A stretch of DNA of 64,000 nucleotides from positions 124,001 through 188,000 of the forward strand of contig CAWEVI010000039.1 in NCBI GenBank assembly GCA_963812475.1. The letters are read 5' to 3'. Below the pieces are notes generated by a model that worked only from the letters and a program-made list of their open reading frames with translations, ran no database searches and was not told the origin of the DNA. Shown one piece after another: positions 43,896 to 52,684 of this stretch (the first letter of the stretch is position 1; each line of letters opens with the position of its first letter). The stretch is from JAMXLO01 sp963812475. GTDB taxonomy: Bacteria; Pseudomonadota; Alphaproteobacteria; Acetobacterales; Acetobacteraceae. A program made the translations under genes and the position numbers.

Positions 43896-45434
43896 ATGAA
43901 CGGCGCAGAAAGCCTTGTGCACAGCCTGCTGAGGAGCGGCGTCGATACCTGTTTCTGCAATCCCGGCACGTCCGAGATGCACTTTGTCGCCGCACTCGAC
44001 CGAGTGCCCGGCATGCGCTGCATCCTCGGACTGTTCGAAGGCGTGGTGACCGGATCGGCCGACGGATACGCGCGCATGTCGGGCAAGCCGGCGGCGACAC
44101 TGCTGCACTGTGGGCCGGGCCTCGCCAACGGGCTCGCCAACCTGCACAACGCGCGGCGCGCACAGACGCCGATCGTCAACATCGTGGGCGACCAGGCGAC
44201 CTACCATCGCCCGAACGACGCGCCGCTGACCGCCGATACGGAGGGCTGGGCGCGCGGTGCCTCGGCCTGGGTGCGGACGGCATCCTCATCCGAAACAGTG
44301 GGCGCCGATGCCGCCGTGGCGGTGCAGGCGGCGCGCACCCATCCCGGACAGATCGCCACGCTGATCCTGCCGTCGGACACCTCGTGGGACGAGGGCGGCG
44401 TGATCGCCGAGGCACTGCCGGTGCCGCCGAAGCCGTGCTCGGACCCGGCCCAGGTTCGCAACGCGGCCGACATCCTGCGCCGCGGCCTACCCACCCTGAT
44501 CGTGTTGGGCGGCGACGCGGTGCGGACCGAGGCTCTGGAGAACGCCCACCGGATCGCCGCGGCCACCGGCGCGCGGCTGATCGCCCAGGGGGCGAATGCC
44601 CGCATTTCGCGCGGCCGTGGGCGGGTGCCGGTGGATCGCATCCCCTACGTGGTCGATACCGCGGTGAAGGCGCTGGCCGGCACGCGGCATGTCATCCTGT
44701 GCGGGCTGCGCAAGCCGGTGACGTTCTTTGCCTATCCGAACAAGCCGACCACGCCGATCCCGGCGGACGCCGACATCCACGTGCTCGCGCGCACCGACCA
44801 GGACGCAGCCGATGCGCTGGCGCGGCTGGCGGACGAACTCGGTGCTCCGCGCGTCGCCATTCCCGATCCCGGCGTCCGGCCGGAGCCGGTGCGCGGCAAG
44901 CTCACGCCGGAGTCCGTCGCCGCCACGCTGTCGGCGCTGTTGCCGGAGCAGGCGGTGGTCACCGACGAGGCGGTCACCTTCGGCCGCGGCTTCTTCCCGT
45001 TCACCTACGCCGCCGAACCGCACGACTGGCTGAACTCCACCGGAGGGGCGATCGGCTGCGGCCCGCCGCTCGCCACAGGTGCGGCGGTCGGCGCGCCCGG
45101 GCGACGCGTGGTCGCTCTGCAAGCCGATGGTTCGGCGATGTACACGTTGCAGGCCCTGTGGACGCAGGCGCGCGAGAACCTGGACGTCACCACGGTGCTG
45201 CTGTCCAACCGCAAGTACCAGATCCTGCTGGGCGAACTTGCCAATGTCGGCGCCAACCCCGGCCGCACCGCGCTCGACATGCTGGACTTGGGCAGCCCCG
45301 ATCTCGACTGGACCAAGCTCGCTGCCGGCATGGGCGTCGAGGCCGCGCGCGCAGACACCTGCGAGCGGTTCGCCGATCTGTTCGCGCAGGCCAACGCGCG
45401 AAAAGGCCCGTTCCTGATCGAGCTGGCAATCTGA
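43896..45434 (+). CDS. Thiamine diphosphate-dependent enzyme, acetolactate synthase large-subunit-like
   Basis: 512 residues with the three ThDP-enzyme domains. N-terminal Pyr domain: GVDTCFCNPGTSEMHFVAAL and the cofactor-activating Glu in GLFEGVVTGSADGYARM. Central domain around 190-330. C-terminal PP domain: LQADGSAMYTLQALWTQARE with the metal motif completed by VLLSNRKYQILLGEL. The ADGS in place of GDGS is a mild variant. Substrates of this subgroup include pyruvate, benzoylformate or oxalyl-CoA-like ketoacids; not resolvable. A truncated copy of this gene is at 53805-54116. Confidence 0.87.
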   Translation: MNGAESLVHSLLRSGVDTCFCNPGTSEMHFVAALDRVPGMRCILGLFEGVVTGSADGYARMSGKPAATLLHCGPGLANGLANLHNARRAQTPIVNIVGDQATYHRPNDAPLTADTEGWARGASAWVRTASSSETVGADAAVAVQAARTHPGQIATLILPSDTSWDEGGVIAEALPVPPKPCSDPAQVRNAADILRRGLPTLIVLGGDAVRTEALENAHRIAAATGARLIAQGANARISRGRGRVPVDRIPYVVDTAVKALAGTRHVILCGLRKPVTFFAYPNKPTTPIPADADIHVLARTDQDAADALARLADELGAPRVAIPDPGVRPEPVRGKLTPESVAATLSALLPEQAVVTDEAVTFGRGFFPFTYAAEPHDWLNSTGGAIGCGPPLATGAAVGAPGRRVVALQADGSAMYTLQALWTQARENLDVTTVLLSNRKYQILLGELANVGANPGRTALDMLDLGSPDLDWTKLAAGMGVEAARADTCERFADLFAQANARKGPFLIELAI

Positions 45435-45705
45435 GGCCGGAGACCGATCTTGACGAGGCTGGATGCGGCCGGGACGGCGGCCTGAACACCCTACGACATG
45501 AAGGGCCTGATTGGATGCCGCGACATTTGCGCGCTTGAAAGCGCCCGGTGAAGCGGATTGCGCGTTGCGGGTGCGATGCCCTACGGCCCCATGCTAAAGA
45601 ACCATGTGATGCCGCACCGCAATCGGATCATGACGGGCATCCGCGACGTGCTACAAGTACAGCGTGCGGCCGTGGCGGTGTAATATAAGCGCGCCGGCCG
45701 CCGAT
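45435..45705. other. Intergenic, short gene remnant possible
   Basis: 270 bases. A plus-strand 30-codon frame from 45590 (MLKNHVMPHRNRIMTGIRDV and stop at 45682) looks like the C-terminus of a larger lost gene but has no ribosome site. Confidence 0.25.
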
Positions 45706-46909
45706 TTACTCTCCCGAGATCGTCTTTCCGAGTGAAACCCAACGGCCGCTTCCGAAGCGTTGGGTCTGAAACCTGTTGATCACGCTGTAGTTGGTCGGAC
45801 TCGTCGTTACCGTGATGCCAGGGAGTAGCATCGGCACGCGGAGATTGGTCAGATGCGTGGCGACGTTCGAGCACTTTCTCCCGGGTCAGCGTCGATCCCG
45901 CCTTTTCGAGGACGTACGCGGCCAGAAACGAGGCGATATAACCGTTGACGACGCCACTGTCGCGCGGGTTGCCCTGGGTCAGGTAGGCCTTCTCCCAGGC
46001 CAGAAACGCCTTCACGTCCGCATCATCTGCCCATGCCGGATCGAATGGATCCTTGGCGAATGCGGTCGAGATCAAGTCTTCCGCATTTTCGATCCCTGCG
46101 GGCTTGAGCACCCCCTCGATATTGCTCGCTATGCTGCACACGAGGTGCAGCGGCTTCCAGCCGAGCTTATGTACTCCCCGAATCTGTTCGGCGCCGGCCC
46201 TTTGCGTGCCAGCGAAATAGAACACATTGGCACCTGCTACCTTTGCCGCGATCAGTTGCGAATCAACCGTCGGGTCCGCGACCTCAAAGGTTTGCTCGCT
46301 AACGATCAGGGAAGCCGCTCTGTCACCGAGACCGGACCGGAACCCCGCTCGAAAGTCCTTACCGAGATCGTCATTCTGGTAAAGCACCGCGATCCTGGGC
46401 GAGGCGACGGTTTCGAGGACGTAGCGTGCCATCGCCCGGCCTTCCGACACGTAGCTGGGGATGAAAGCCATGGTCCACGGGAATGTCTTGGCATCCATGA
46501 AGCGGCTCGCGCCCGTCGTGATGAACAGTTGCGGGACCTTCTTCAAGTTGAGATATTTCTCTACCGCCGCGTTGGTGGGTGTGCCCACGGACCCGTACAT
46601 CATTAGAACGTTGTCGTCCTCGACCAGCCGCCGTGTCGCCTCTACGGTTTTCGGCGGGCTATAGCCATCATCGAGCACTATGAGTTTGACCTGCCGACCG
46701 TTTATGCCGCCGGCCTTGTTCAAGGCATCGAAATAAGCGAGAGAGGCGTGTCCCACTACGCCCGCGACAGAAACCGGACCGCTGAACGGCACGGTCTGCC
46801 CGAGTCTGATCTCCTGGGCGGACACTCCGGGATCATACTGTTGCGCCATGGCTGCGCCGATCGTGGCAAACAACATCGCTATGAGCGGTCGGGATATGCC
46901 GCAGAGCAT
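45706..46909 (-). pseudogene. LivK-type (branched-chain amino acid family) ABC binding protein, one +1 frameshift
   Basis: From the ATG at 46909 (GGGAGG upstream) a signal peptide (RPLIAMLFATIGAAMAQ) leads into EIRLGQTVPFSGPVSVAGVV, NKAGGINGRQVKLIVLDDGY, VEKYLNLKKVPQLFITTGAS and GYIASFLAAYVLEKAGSTLT. After TREKVL the frame fails, while the next frame gives ATHLTNLRVPMLLPGITVTT and ends ISGE at 45706. One extra base within GTGCTCGAACGTC (45862-45874) explains it. Restored length about 400 residues. There is no permease or ATPase gene beside it, so it is an orphan periplasmic binding protein even if intact. Confidence 0.83.
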
Positions 46910-47476
46910 TCTGCTGTCCTCCCTTGCCATACCAGCGGACGTTCTCATCGACACCCTCGATCGCAGCCAATTGTCGAGTCTCGATCGTTGATGGTCAAAT
47001 CCAGCCGGAGCGCAATGGATGAGTCTCGCCAGGGCGAAAGACGTACGCGGCTTACTACCCACGTCGGGCCGATACGGATGGTCTGCTCGGTGGCGTCGGC
47101 TCGGTCTCGGCAGCAGCGCAAGGTCCTACGCCTACTGCTGCGCGGATTGGCGGCAGTGGCTCCGTTCGCGCCGTCGCCAGCTAACGACCACGCTTCTCTC
47201 AGATAGTTACTCCATTTCAGGTGTTCGCTGTACCGACCAAGGAAATTGGTACACTGCACGATAGGCAATCCCGTCCAGGTCCATTTTGGGTCGTTACTTG
47301 GCGTACCCTGTGCTTATCCAGGGGTGGTGATCTGCCTGGACGGCATTGGGACAGGGGCTTGACTGGCAAGCCGGCTGTAGCCTCACAAGAGAGGCGGTAC
47401 GGGGGAAAATTGAAAGCCCGGCCAGCCTGTCAGGCATAGCGATGCTTTGGGTAGTAGGCGGGAAGTGGGACGCCTA
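46910..47476. other. Stretch without identifiable gene
   Basis: About 570 bases upstream of the binding-protein gene and downstream of a small minus-strand gene. Composition is less GC-biased than the surroundings from about 47200. No coherent frame, RNA structure or repeat recognised. Confidence 0.4.
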
Positions 47477-47707
47477 TCAGGCGGCGAGCGTGCCCACGAG
47501 CTTTGTCATGACCCGTTGCGCCACTTCCAGAGCAGTCTTAAGTTTGACGTCTCGCGTCTTGAGAGCGGCCATGTAACCTTCCAGTACGTTGGCGATAATG
47601 TTGTACAATTCCACGGTTTCGTCTTTGGTCAAAGCACGCGCTTGGTCCTTATCACGTAATTTCGTAATGAGTTCCGCCGTCGTTGACGGGTTGAGTTCCG
47701 GGGTCAT
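47477..47707 (-). CDS. Small helical hypothetical protein
   Basis: 76 residues, predicted all-helical: STTAELITKLRDKDQARALT, ELYNIIANVLEGYMAALK and VKLKTALEVAQRVMTKLVGTL. No domain recognised. Codon use is less GC-extreme than in the flanking chromosome, matching the foreign look of the 47-52 kb stretch. The start has a weak AGGA about ten bases upstream. Possibly phage- or plasmid-derived. Confidence 0.5.
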   Translation of the reverse strand: MTPELNPSTTAELITKLRDKDQARALTKDETVELYNIIANVLEGYMAALKTRDVKLKTALEVAQRVMTKLVGTLAA

Positions 47708-48153
47708 TATTGGGTGTCCTTTCTGCCAGTAATCCGGCGGATAATATCGATCGCCCCGCCATCATCAGACCGTTATGTATATGAAGGCGTCAAGGCTTAT
47801 CTTTTCCAACGTGGTGCGCATAGAAAAAAATGGCTGCGGAGTGACCCGTACGTCTGCCGTCCAGTCTATGCAGGTGTTGCTAATCAGGCATCAGCCTGTC
47901 ACGCAGCAGCCTGGGTCGGCGGAACAATCCGAACGCTTGCGCCCAATGAGCGGCAATCCAAATCGTAGCCACCACTGCGCCTATGATCTGCACTGGGTGC
48001 AAATAGGGGCTGGCTCGCCAGTCCTATATCCATTGCAGGCTGTCGGGTGCGGGCGCGCTGTTGTAGCTGATCCATGCCAGGGTTGCGAAGCCGGCAGGCA
48101 TCAAACCCACCAGCACCACTGCTCGCGCAGGGCGGGATGCAGTAGCGTTCGGG

Positions 48154-48686
48154 TCAGCGTTGGCGGTGTCGTGCCGCTATGGTCTCGCGTGCTTTGCGGC
48201 GTGCCTCAAAGAAGCGCCGGTTCTCCTCGCGATACTGCTCGTACTCACTGGCTGCGCGTTGCAGTGCAGCTTGTATCGTGTCGTGTTCGTCCCGCGTCAT
48301 GGCTTCGGGACGTACCAAGTCGAGTTTGCCGTCGTCATGCCGCACTGGTACCATTGCTGCATTTGGCGTCCAGGCTCGCGGCTGGCCCGTACGACTTCAG
48401 CAATCAGGCCAGCTATGGAGCTGTGCAGGACGCAGCGCACTTCGTTAAGGTGTTCGGCCGGCACGCCCCAGTTCGTCATGGCGTAAATGCGATCCACCAC
48501 GACAGACAGCGCAATTCGTTTGGTTTCTGCGTCAAGCTGTGCGTCAAGGAAGTGTCTGATCTGAGTGCGCTATCTTTCCAGACCGTCGCTTTCGTCTTCG
48601 TCGTCATTGGGGTCAGCGACGAGGAACCGCATGATCTCGGCTTGGCGCTCCTCGTCCTCTGTTGGCTCGCACGTGTTGTCGCTCAT
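48154..48686 (-). pseudogene. Degenerate phage/plasmid-type small gene
   Basis: Three protein-like pieces run consecutively on the minus strand. First, an acidic start MSDNTCEPTEDEERQAEIM at 48686 ending at TAG 48570. Next, in the same frame, RTQIRHFLDAQLDAETKRIA and ALSVVVDRIYAMTNWGVPAE, stopping at 48297. Last, in another frame, VPVRHDDGKLDLVRPEAMTR and FFEARRKARETIAARHRQR to 48154. They look like one former gene of about 175 codons with a nonsense codon and a frameshift, or two overlapping small genes. No family recognised. Confidence 0.4.
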
Positions 48687-49135
48687 ATCGCTTGTCCTCT
48701 TTCGCGCGGTGTCGCATGATCGCGGCCTCGCCTTATCACAAATGACTTTGGAGAGGACTTCAGGGACACGGATCAGCGGTACAAGTAGTTCCCAACCGAG
48801 ACCCAGCGCGAGCAGTGAAACAAAATTTTACTTCGGTATGCCCTGCGGTGTGGGCACTACCCAGGGTCGGACCACCCTACTAGCTGACGTGACAACTGCG
48901 CGCCCGCCGAGGATCCTACAGGAGGGCCCCTGTCATCCTGGCCGCGCACCCCTGCCGGCCAGAGGTCAGAGGGGGCACAGGAGACGAAATAACCAAGGCT
49001 GGCGGGCACATGGGCGCGGCTCACAGGGACGGCAGGCTGCGGCGCATTGTGCGGGCTGGCGCGGCCAGGTTCCGCCGCTGTGTGACGGGTGCGGGTGCGA
49101 TCAGCTTGCGGCGCTGTGGCTTTGCGGCGTGTGGG

Positions 49136-49165
49136 GAGCACTCCCCGCTTTCTTGGGGAGTGCTC
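49136..49165. repeat. Perfect 11-bp inverted repeat
   Basis: GAGCACTCCCC (49136-49146) and GGGGAGTGCTC (49155-49165) with an eight-base spacer. It could be a terminator-like hairpin or recombinase-associated site; it lies about 100 bases from the tRNA-Gly fragment. Confidence 0.6.
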
Positions 49166-49262
49166 AACGACTTCATGCAACCGGTTCGGGAGCTCGCGGC
49201 ACACTTTGCCGAAATGCCGCTCGTCAAGGGGTCCAACCTGTGCGATGGGATCATGTCCCCCA

Positions 49263-49308
49263 TGGAGCGGGCGAAGGGATTCGAGCCCTCGACCGCAACC
49301 TTGGCAAG
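49263..49308 (-). other. Displaced 3-prime half of tRNA-Gly(GCC), probable attachment site
   Basis: On the minus strand CTTGCCAAGGTTGCGG continues into the T-arm GAGGGCTCGAATCCC and the acceptor strand TTCGCCCGCTCCA. This matches the anticodon loop to CCA end of a typical alphaproteobacterial tRNA-Gly(GCC), with about two changes from the consensus I know. The expected 5-prime half is missing: the bases before the anticodon loop do not pair with GGTTG. A tRNA truncated inside the anticodon loop is what remains at the far end of an element integrated by a tyrosine recombinase. Confidence 0.72.
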
Positions 49309-49455
49309 AGTGCAGCTTCGACCGTGGGATTGTCGGTTGCGTGCACCAAATTTGAACCTGCGAAGCGCGGGCGGTGCTCCAATCAACTGCGTGCTGTAGG
49401 CGGAATAACCGCGAATCGTGCTGTTCCAGATCGGGTCATGGAGCCCTGGCAGCCG

Positions 49456-49746
49456 TCATTGTCGCTGCTCGCTGGCATTTGGGTGCAAGGCGATTTCTAA
49501 GCTCGACCAGTGGGATTTAGGGGTTCGTTGGGTGAGCGCTGCGGTTAAAAGAGACGCTGCGTTGAGGGAAGAGCGGAGGGAACTCCCGTGCCTCGCCAGA
49601 AATCCGACGAGCGCGACGCTAACTATCCAGACGACAAGTAAGATGACGCCGACCACGAGCTGTAGTTTCCTCTTCGTCATGGAAGAGACGGTTGGGTTGT
49701 CGTGGACGGCGCGCCACGCGGCGACGGTGAGAATCGACGTTGCCAT
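49456..49746 (-). CDS. Small single-helix membrane protein
   Basis: 96 residues. A basic stretch TKRKLQL leads into one transmembrane helix (VVGVILLVVWIVSVALVGFL, near 30-49), with a polar Ser/Ala-rich C-terminus. No family recognised. The start is supported by a strong GGGAGGA box ten bases upstream. It is surrounded by non-coding or degraded sequence in the accessory stretch. Confidence 0.55.
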   Translation of the reverse strand: MATSILTVAAWRAVHDNPTVSSMTKRKLQLVVGVILLVVWIVSVALVGFLARHGSSLRSSLNAASLLTAALTQRTPKSHWSSLEIALHPNASEQRQ

Positions 49747-50489
49747 CGGGGGTCCTCCCGTGTGTTGGTTGACACCATTAGCGCCGTTTTATTCCCCTGC
49801 GGCCCCTGGCGACTGGAATAACCCAGAGGACCTGACCTTGGTCGCTGGGGTGCCGTCAACGGCTTATTGGCTGATTGGGAACGTATCATGCGGAGCAACG
49901 GTCGGCGCAGCGCGTTGGAGGTACTCCCGCCGAGCGGTCCCCCCGCGCTTGGGGACGAAATGGGGCACCTGACCGCAACCACCGGTTTTGCCGAACGGAC
50001 ACGGCTGTCCCCTGGAACGCATCAGCGATCGACACGCTCGATCAGCACAATCCGGCCTACTGGTCAGCTGGCGCCGGGTATGCCGGTTGGCAGCTTGACG
50101 AACTGAGGCCTGCCGCCGCAGCCGTCGTGCCGCATGCGGGCGCGGCAGAACGGCGCGGGGGTGTCGCGTTGCCCACCGTCGCAGTCATGGCACCTGATTG
50201 CCTGACCTCCTCGAACGGGACGGCGCGCGCCGCGCCTGATCGGCGATCGGCCGCAGCCGATCACATCATTGCGGACGAGCGGAATGGACTCGTGGTATGC
50301 AACCCAGCCGACGAACGTCCCGCGACCAGTAGCCGATTACCGGCTCGACCTCTAGTGGCACCAGAACCTGATCAGCGTTCCGTCGCGCGGTGCGGCGGAG
50401 ATGGGCACATCGGGCGAACCGTGTGTTCAGGGGGATCGGATAACGCCCGGACGATTATCCCGGCGCGACGCCTGCGCTCAGGATCATGC
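49747..50489. other. Stretch without identifiable intact gene
   Basis: About 740 bases. Long plus-strand open frame exists by GC bias but its reading is low-complexity and lacks a ribosome site. Nothing recognisable. Confidence 0.35.
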
Positions 50490-50743
50490 GTGCGTTCGCC
50501 TCCTCCCCAGCCCCACCGCATCGGCCCGGTCGAATTCGCCGAATTTGGGCGCATGGTGGCGGTCCGCCGCCCGCAAGACTTCGCCCACATCCTGCAACGC
50601 GCCGGTGGCTTGTGGGAGCCAGGCACCCGTCGCTGGCTGGTGGAGCGTCGGCGGATCGGTCCTGTGATTCGTGCCTGCAACGTACGACGGATCCCCTGTT
50701 CCGGCGCGCAGGGTTGACGCCATCGGCACCGAATATGGAGTGA
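50490..50743 (+). pseudogene. Small accessory protein gene, probably frameshifted near its end
   Basis: The plus frame GPVEFAEFGRMVAVRRPQDF, AHILQRAGGLWEPGTRRWLV and ERRRIGPVIRA has a coherent small-domain look known from short proteins of mobile regions in Acetobacteraceae. After VIRA the sensible continuation (TTDPLFRRAGL) is in another frame ending at 50743. GTG at 50490 is a possible start. Function unknown. Confidence 0.4.
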
Positions 50744-50892
50744 TGGCCGCTCGCTATCGAGCCTGGCGTTCTCGCGCACATCGAATGATGACGATCGTCG
50801 TGGTGTGAATCGCTTCAGATCGCGGCGCCGCCAGTCCCGGCAATGTCCCGTCTGTCAGCAAGTGCGGCAAGCGCTGACGGAGGGAAAGCCCA

Positions 50893-51021
50893 ATGACGAT
50901 GTTCGTTCTCGCTGCTCTGACCGTTACCGCCTTCATCTGGGCCATCACGGAGCCGCAGACCCCACAAGGTCTGACGGCAGACGAGATCAGCCAGCTCGTC
51001 GTGTTGGGTTTCGTCCCATGA
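50893..51021 (+). CDS. 42-residue small membrane-associated protein
   Basis: ATG preceded by GAGGGAAAG. The N-terminal half is a hydrophobic helix (FVLAALTVTAFIWAI) and the C-terminal half is polar then hydrophobic (GLTADEISQLVVLGFVP). It is too short for routine gene finding but has a clean ribosome site and amphipathic organisation. No homologue recognised. Confidence 0.45.
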   Translation: MTMFVLAALTVTAFIWAITEPQTPQGLTADEISQLVVLGFVP

Positions 51022-51209
51022 AGAAGTTCAGCTGCACCGCCATGGCCTTCGCCATCGCGCCAATTTCTTCACCGTTGGCATAAATCATATGACGAAGCGG
51101 GCGATTATGTCCAAAAGGCGCAAACCCCACCTTCCGATCATCGCAATGGACGCGATCGAAAGAACGGGCTCCCCGTAAAACGAGAGCCCAAGACCCAGGA
51201 GAGAAGATC

Positions 51210-51467
51210 ATGAAGACCATGCTTTTTGCCGCCGCCGCCCTCAGTCTTGGCATCGGTTCTGCTTACGCTGCCCAAGGGCCGGCCGACGGCTACGTCTACC
51301 CCGACTACATCACGCCGGGTTCCGTCTACGCGGGTGCCCCGACTTCGGTGCAGACCGCCCCGGCTACGGCGCAGAATGGCCGCGCAGTCCACACCTACGT
51401 AACGCATTCGGAGAGCCAGGGCATCTGGCTTTTCCCGCCCAACCAGGCGGGCGGCGGTAGCAACTAA
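51210..51467 (+). CDS. Small exported protein
   Basis: 85 residues. A Sec signal peptide (MKTMLFAAAALSLGIGSAYA, cleaved before AQG) precedes a Tyr/Pro/Gly-rich mature part with YVYPDYITPGSVYAGAP and a HSESQGIWLFPPNQ segment. It resembles small periplasmic proteins common in Acetobacteraceae and Burkholderiales (DUF4148-like look), without certain assignment. AGGAGA eight bases before the ATG; an intrinsic terminator follows the stop, so it is a monocistronic unit. Confidence 0.7.
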   Translation: MKTMLFAAAALSLGIGSAYAAQGPADGYVYPDYITPGSVYAGAPTSVQTAPATAQNGRAVHTYVTHSESQGIWLFPPNQAGGGSN

Positions 51468-51492
51468 CGCCACCACAGGATGAAGCGAAGGG

Positions 51493-51520
51493 GGCCGGCG
51501 GTTGCCGGCCTTTTCGTTTC
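51493..51520 (+). terminator. Intrinsic terminator after the small exported protein
   Basis: GGCCGGC (51493-51499), loop GGTT, GCCGGCC (51504-51510), followed by TTTTCGTTTC. Stem plus T tract on the plus strand, 26 bases after the stop codon. Confidence 0.85.
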
Positions 51521-51629
51521 AGCGCCGGGAACTCTCTCCTCCCCCAAACTCAGCCCAGGACGATGCCAGGGCTCTTTTTTGCCGCCGTATCCGAGCAGGC
51601 ACGCCCAAATGACCCGCCGATGCCAGCGG

Positions 51630-51864
51630 ACCAAGCATCGCGGCATCCGCCGCGTCGCCGGGGACTTTCTGCTCAATCTGATCGCTTACAACCTGGTCCG
51701 CATTCCGAAACTCGTCCCCGCTCGATAGCATCAGCGGGAAAACAGTCCACGATGAGCAACCAAATGGCGCTCCAGGACAGCCACACCGGGCTTCTCAAAC
51801 AACAACCAGCCTCCCCCGGCAGTACACCAACCAAATTTGGATAAGTTTTTTTCAGCAGATTCTA
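51630..51864 (+). mobile_element. Truncated right end of the IS5-family element
   Basis: Nearly identical to 31157-31389: it encodes the last transposase residues (KHRGIRRVAGDFLLNLIAYN), the following non-coding tail with AACAGTCCACGA and CTTCTCAAACAACAACC, and a mutated terminal repeat (TTTTTTTCAGCAGATTCTA). The left ~1050 bp are missing, so this copy is dead. It lies next to a small Cys-rich protein gene. Confidence 0.88.
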
Positions 51865-52092
51865 AAAGGTTGTGCAGTAGGCTTGCGTGACACCTGACCA
51901 GCTCTTCCCACCCGCCGCTTTGCACTGATTGGAGGGAGGAAGTTCTAGCAACTCGCCACCGGTGCAAGAAGCCTGCTGAAAGCATTGACCACGATCAGCG
52001 TTCGACCCCTCCGGCTGATTTGAGCCGCACCCAGTTTCGGCAACGACGGAAACGAGTGCTGTGAATACTACGATCATGCGCCAGACGTTCAT
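51862..52092 (-). CDS. Small exported Cys-rich protein
   Basis: 76 residues. Hydrophobic N-terminus MIVVFTALVSVVAETGCGSN could be a signal peptide, with a lipobox-like but imperfect ETGC. The mature part has further cysteines in RGQCFQQASCTGGE, SNQCKAAGG and AYCTTF, suggesting disulfides in the periplasm. A GGAGAAAT box lies before the ATG. Its stop codon overlaps the end of the IS relic by three bases, so its C-terminus may have been altered by the insertion. Confidence 0.5.
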   Translation of the reverse strand: MNVWRMIVVFTALVSVVAETGCGSNQPEGSNADRGQCFQQASCTGGELLELPPSNQCKAAGGKSWSGVTQAYCTTF

Positions 52093-52356
52093 AACGGCAT
52101 TTCTCCAACGGTCCTAGCTAGTTCCCCAGGGGCGATTCCTGTCCCACAAGGCGTGGGGCGTCAACGCGTGCGCCAGTGGCAGATATAGCAGCGTCTCCAG
52201 TTGTGTCGTCGAGTTCGTCGGGCAACGGCCAACCCCCCAGCCCGACGAGCGCGACTGAGACAACGTTCACCGCACCTGTGCTCAGTCGCAGACTAAGACC
52301 GATCGCCCGCTGGCTCAGCGGGTGGGTAAACCGCAATCGCGAGCACCTCGCACAGG

Positions 52357-52485
52357 TTGGTTCCGATGCGCCAGGTCGGCCAGCCTCGCACGATCGCAGA
52401 TGCCGTTCCGTATTTTGCCTCCCAGGAGGCGAGCTATATCACCGGCACGACGCTGAGTGTCGCCAGTGGACGAGGATACCGCGGG
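52357..52485 (+). pseudogene. C-terminal relic of a short-chain dehydrogenase
   Basis: The plus frame reads VPMRQVGQPRTIADAVPYFA, SQEASYITGTTLSVASG: the standard SDR ending (P-x-x-R-x-G-x-P-x-x-I-A ... A-S-Y-I-T-G-x-x-L-x-V). The catalytic YxxxK half is absent and no start is present. Confidence 0.7.
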
Positions 52486-52684
52486 AAATGCGCATGTCCA
52501 TCAAAGGCCGCTTGGGCCGTATGTCCTCAGGCTGTGTCGACCATGGGTGAGTATTGATCGGCAGGCGGGCGGGCGGGTTCCTTTTGCAGCCGCACGAGCG
52601 GCTACGGCAAGGATCCCCAGAACGCCAGCGCGTGGCTGATGAAAGAACTGTCGTGGTTACAACGCCCCGAAGCCAGATGACGCG

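Noticed and set aside
49263..49308. A functional tRNA gene
   Set aside because: No D-arm or acceptor 5-prime strand exists upstream and the anticodon stem cannot pair, so it is only a 3-prime fragment.
49875..50717. 280-codon plus-strand frame as one gene
   Set aside because: Only its last third has a protein-like pattern; the front is low-complexity with no ribosome site, so only the small late piece is listed.
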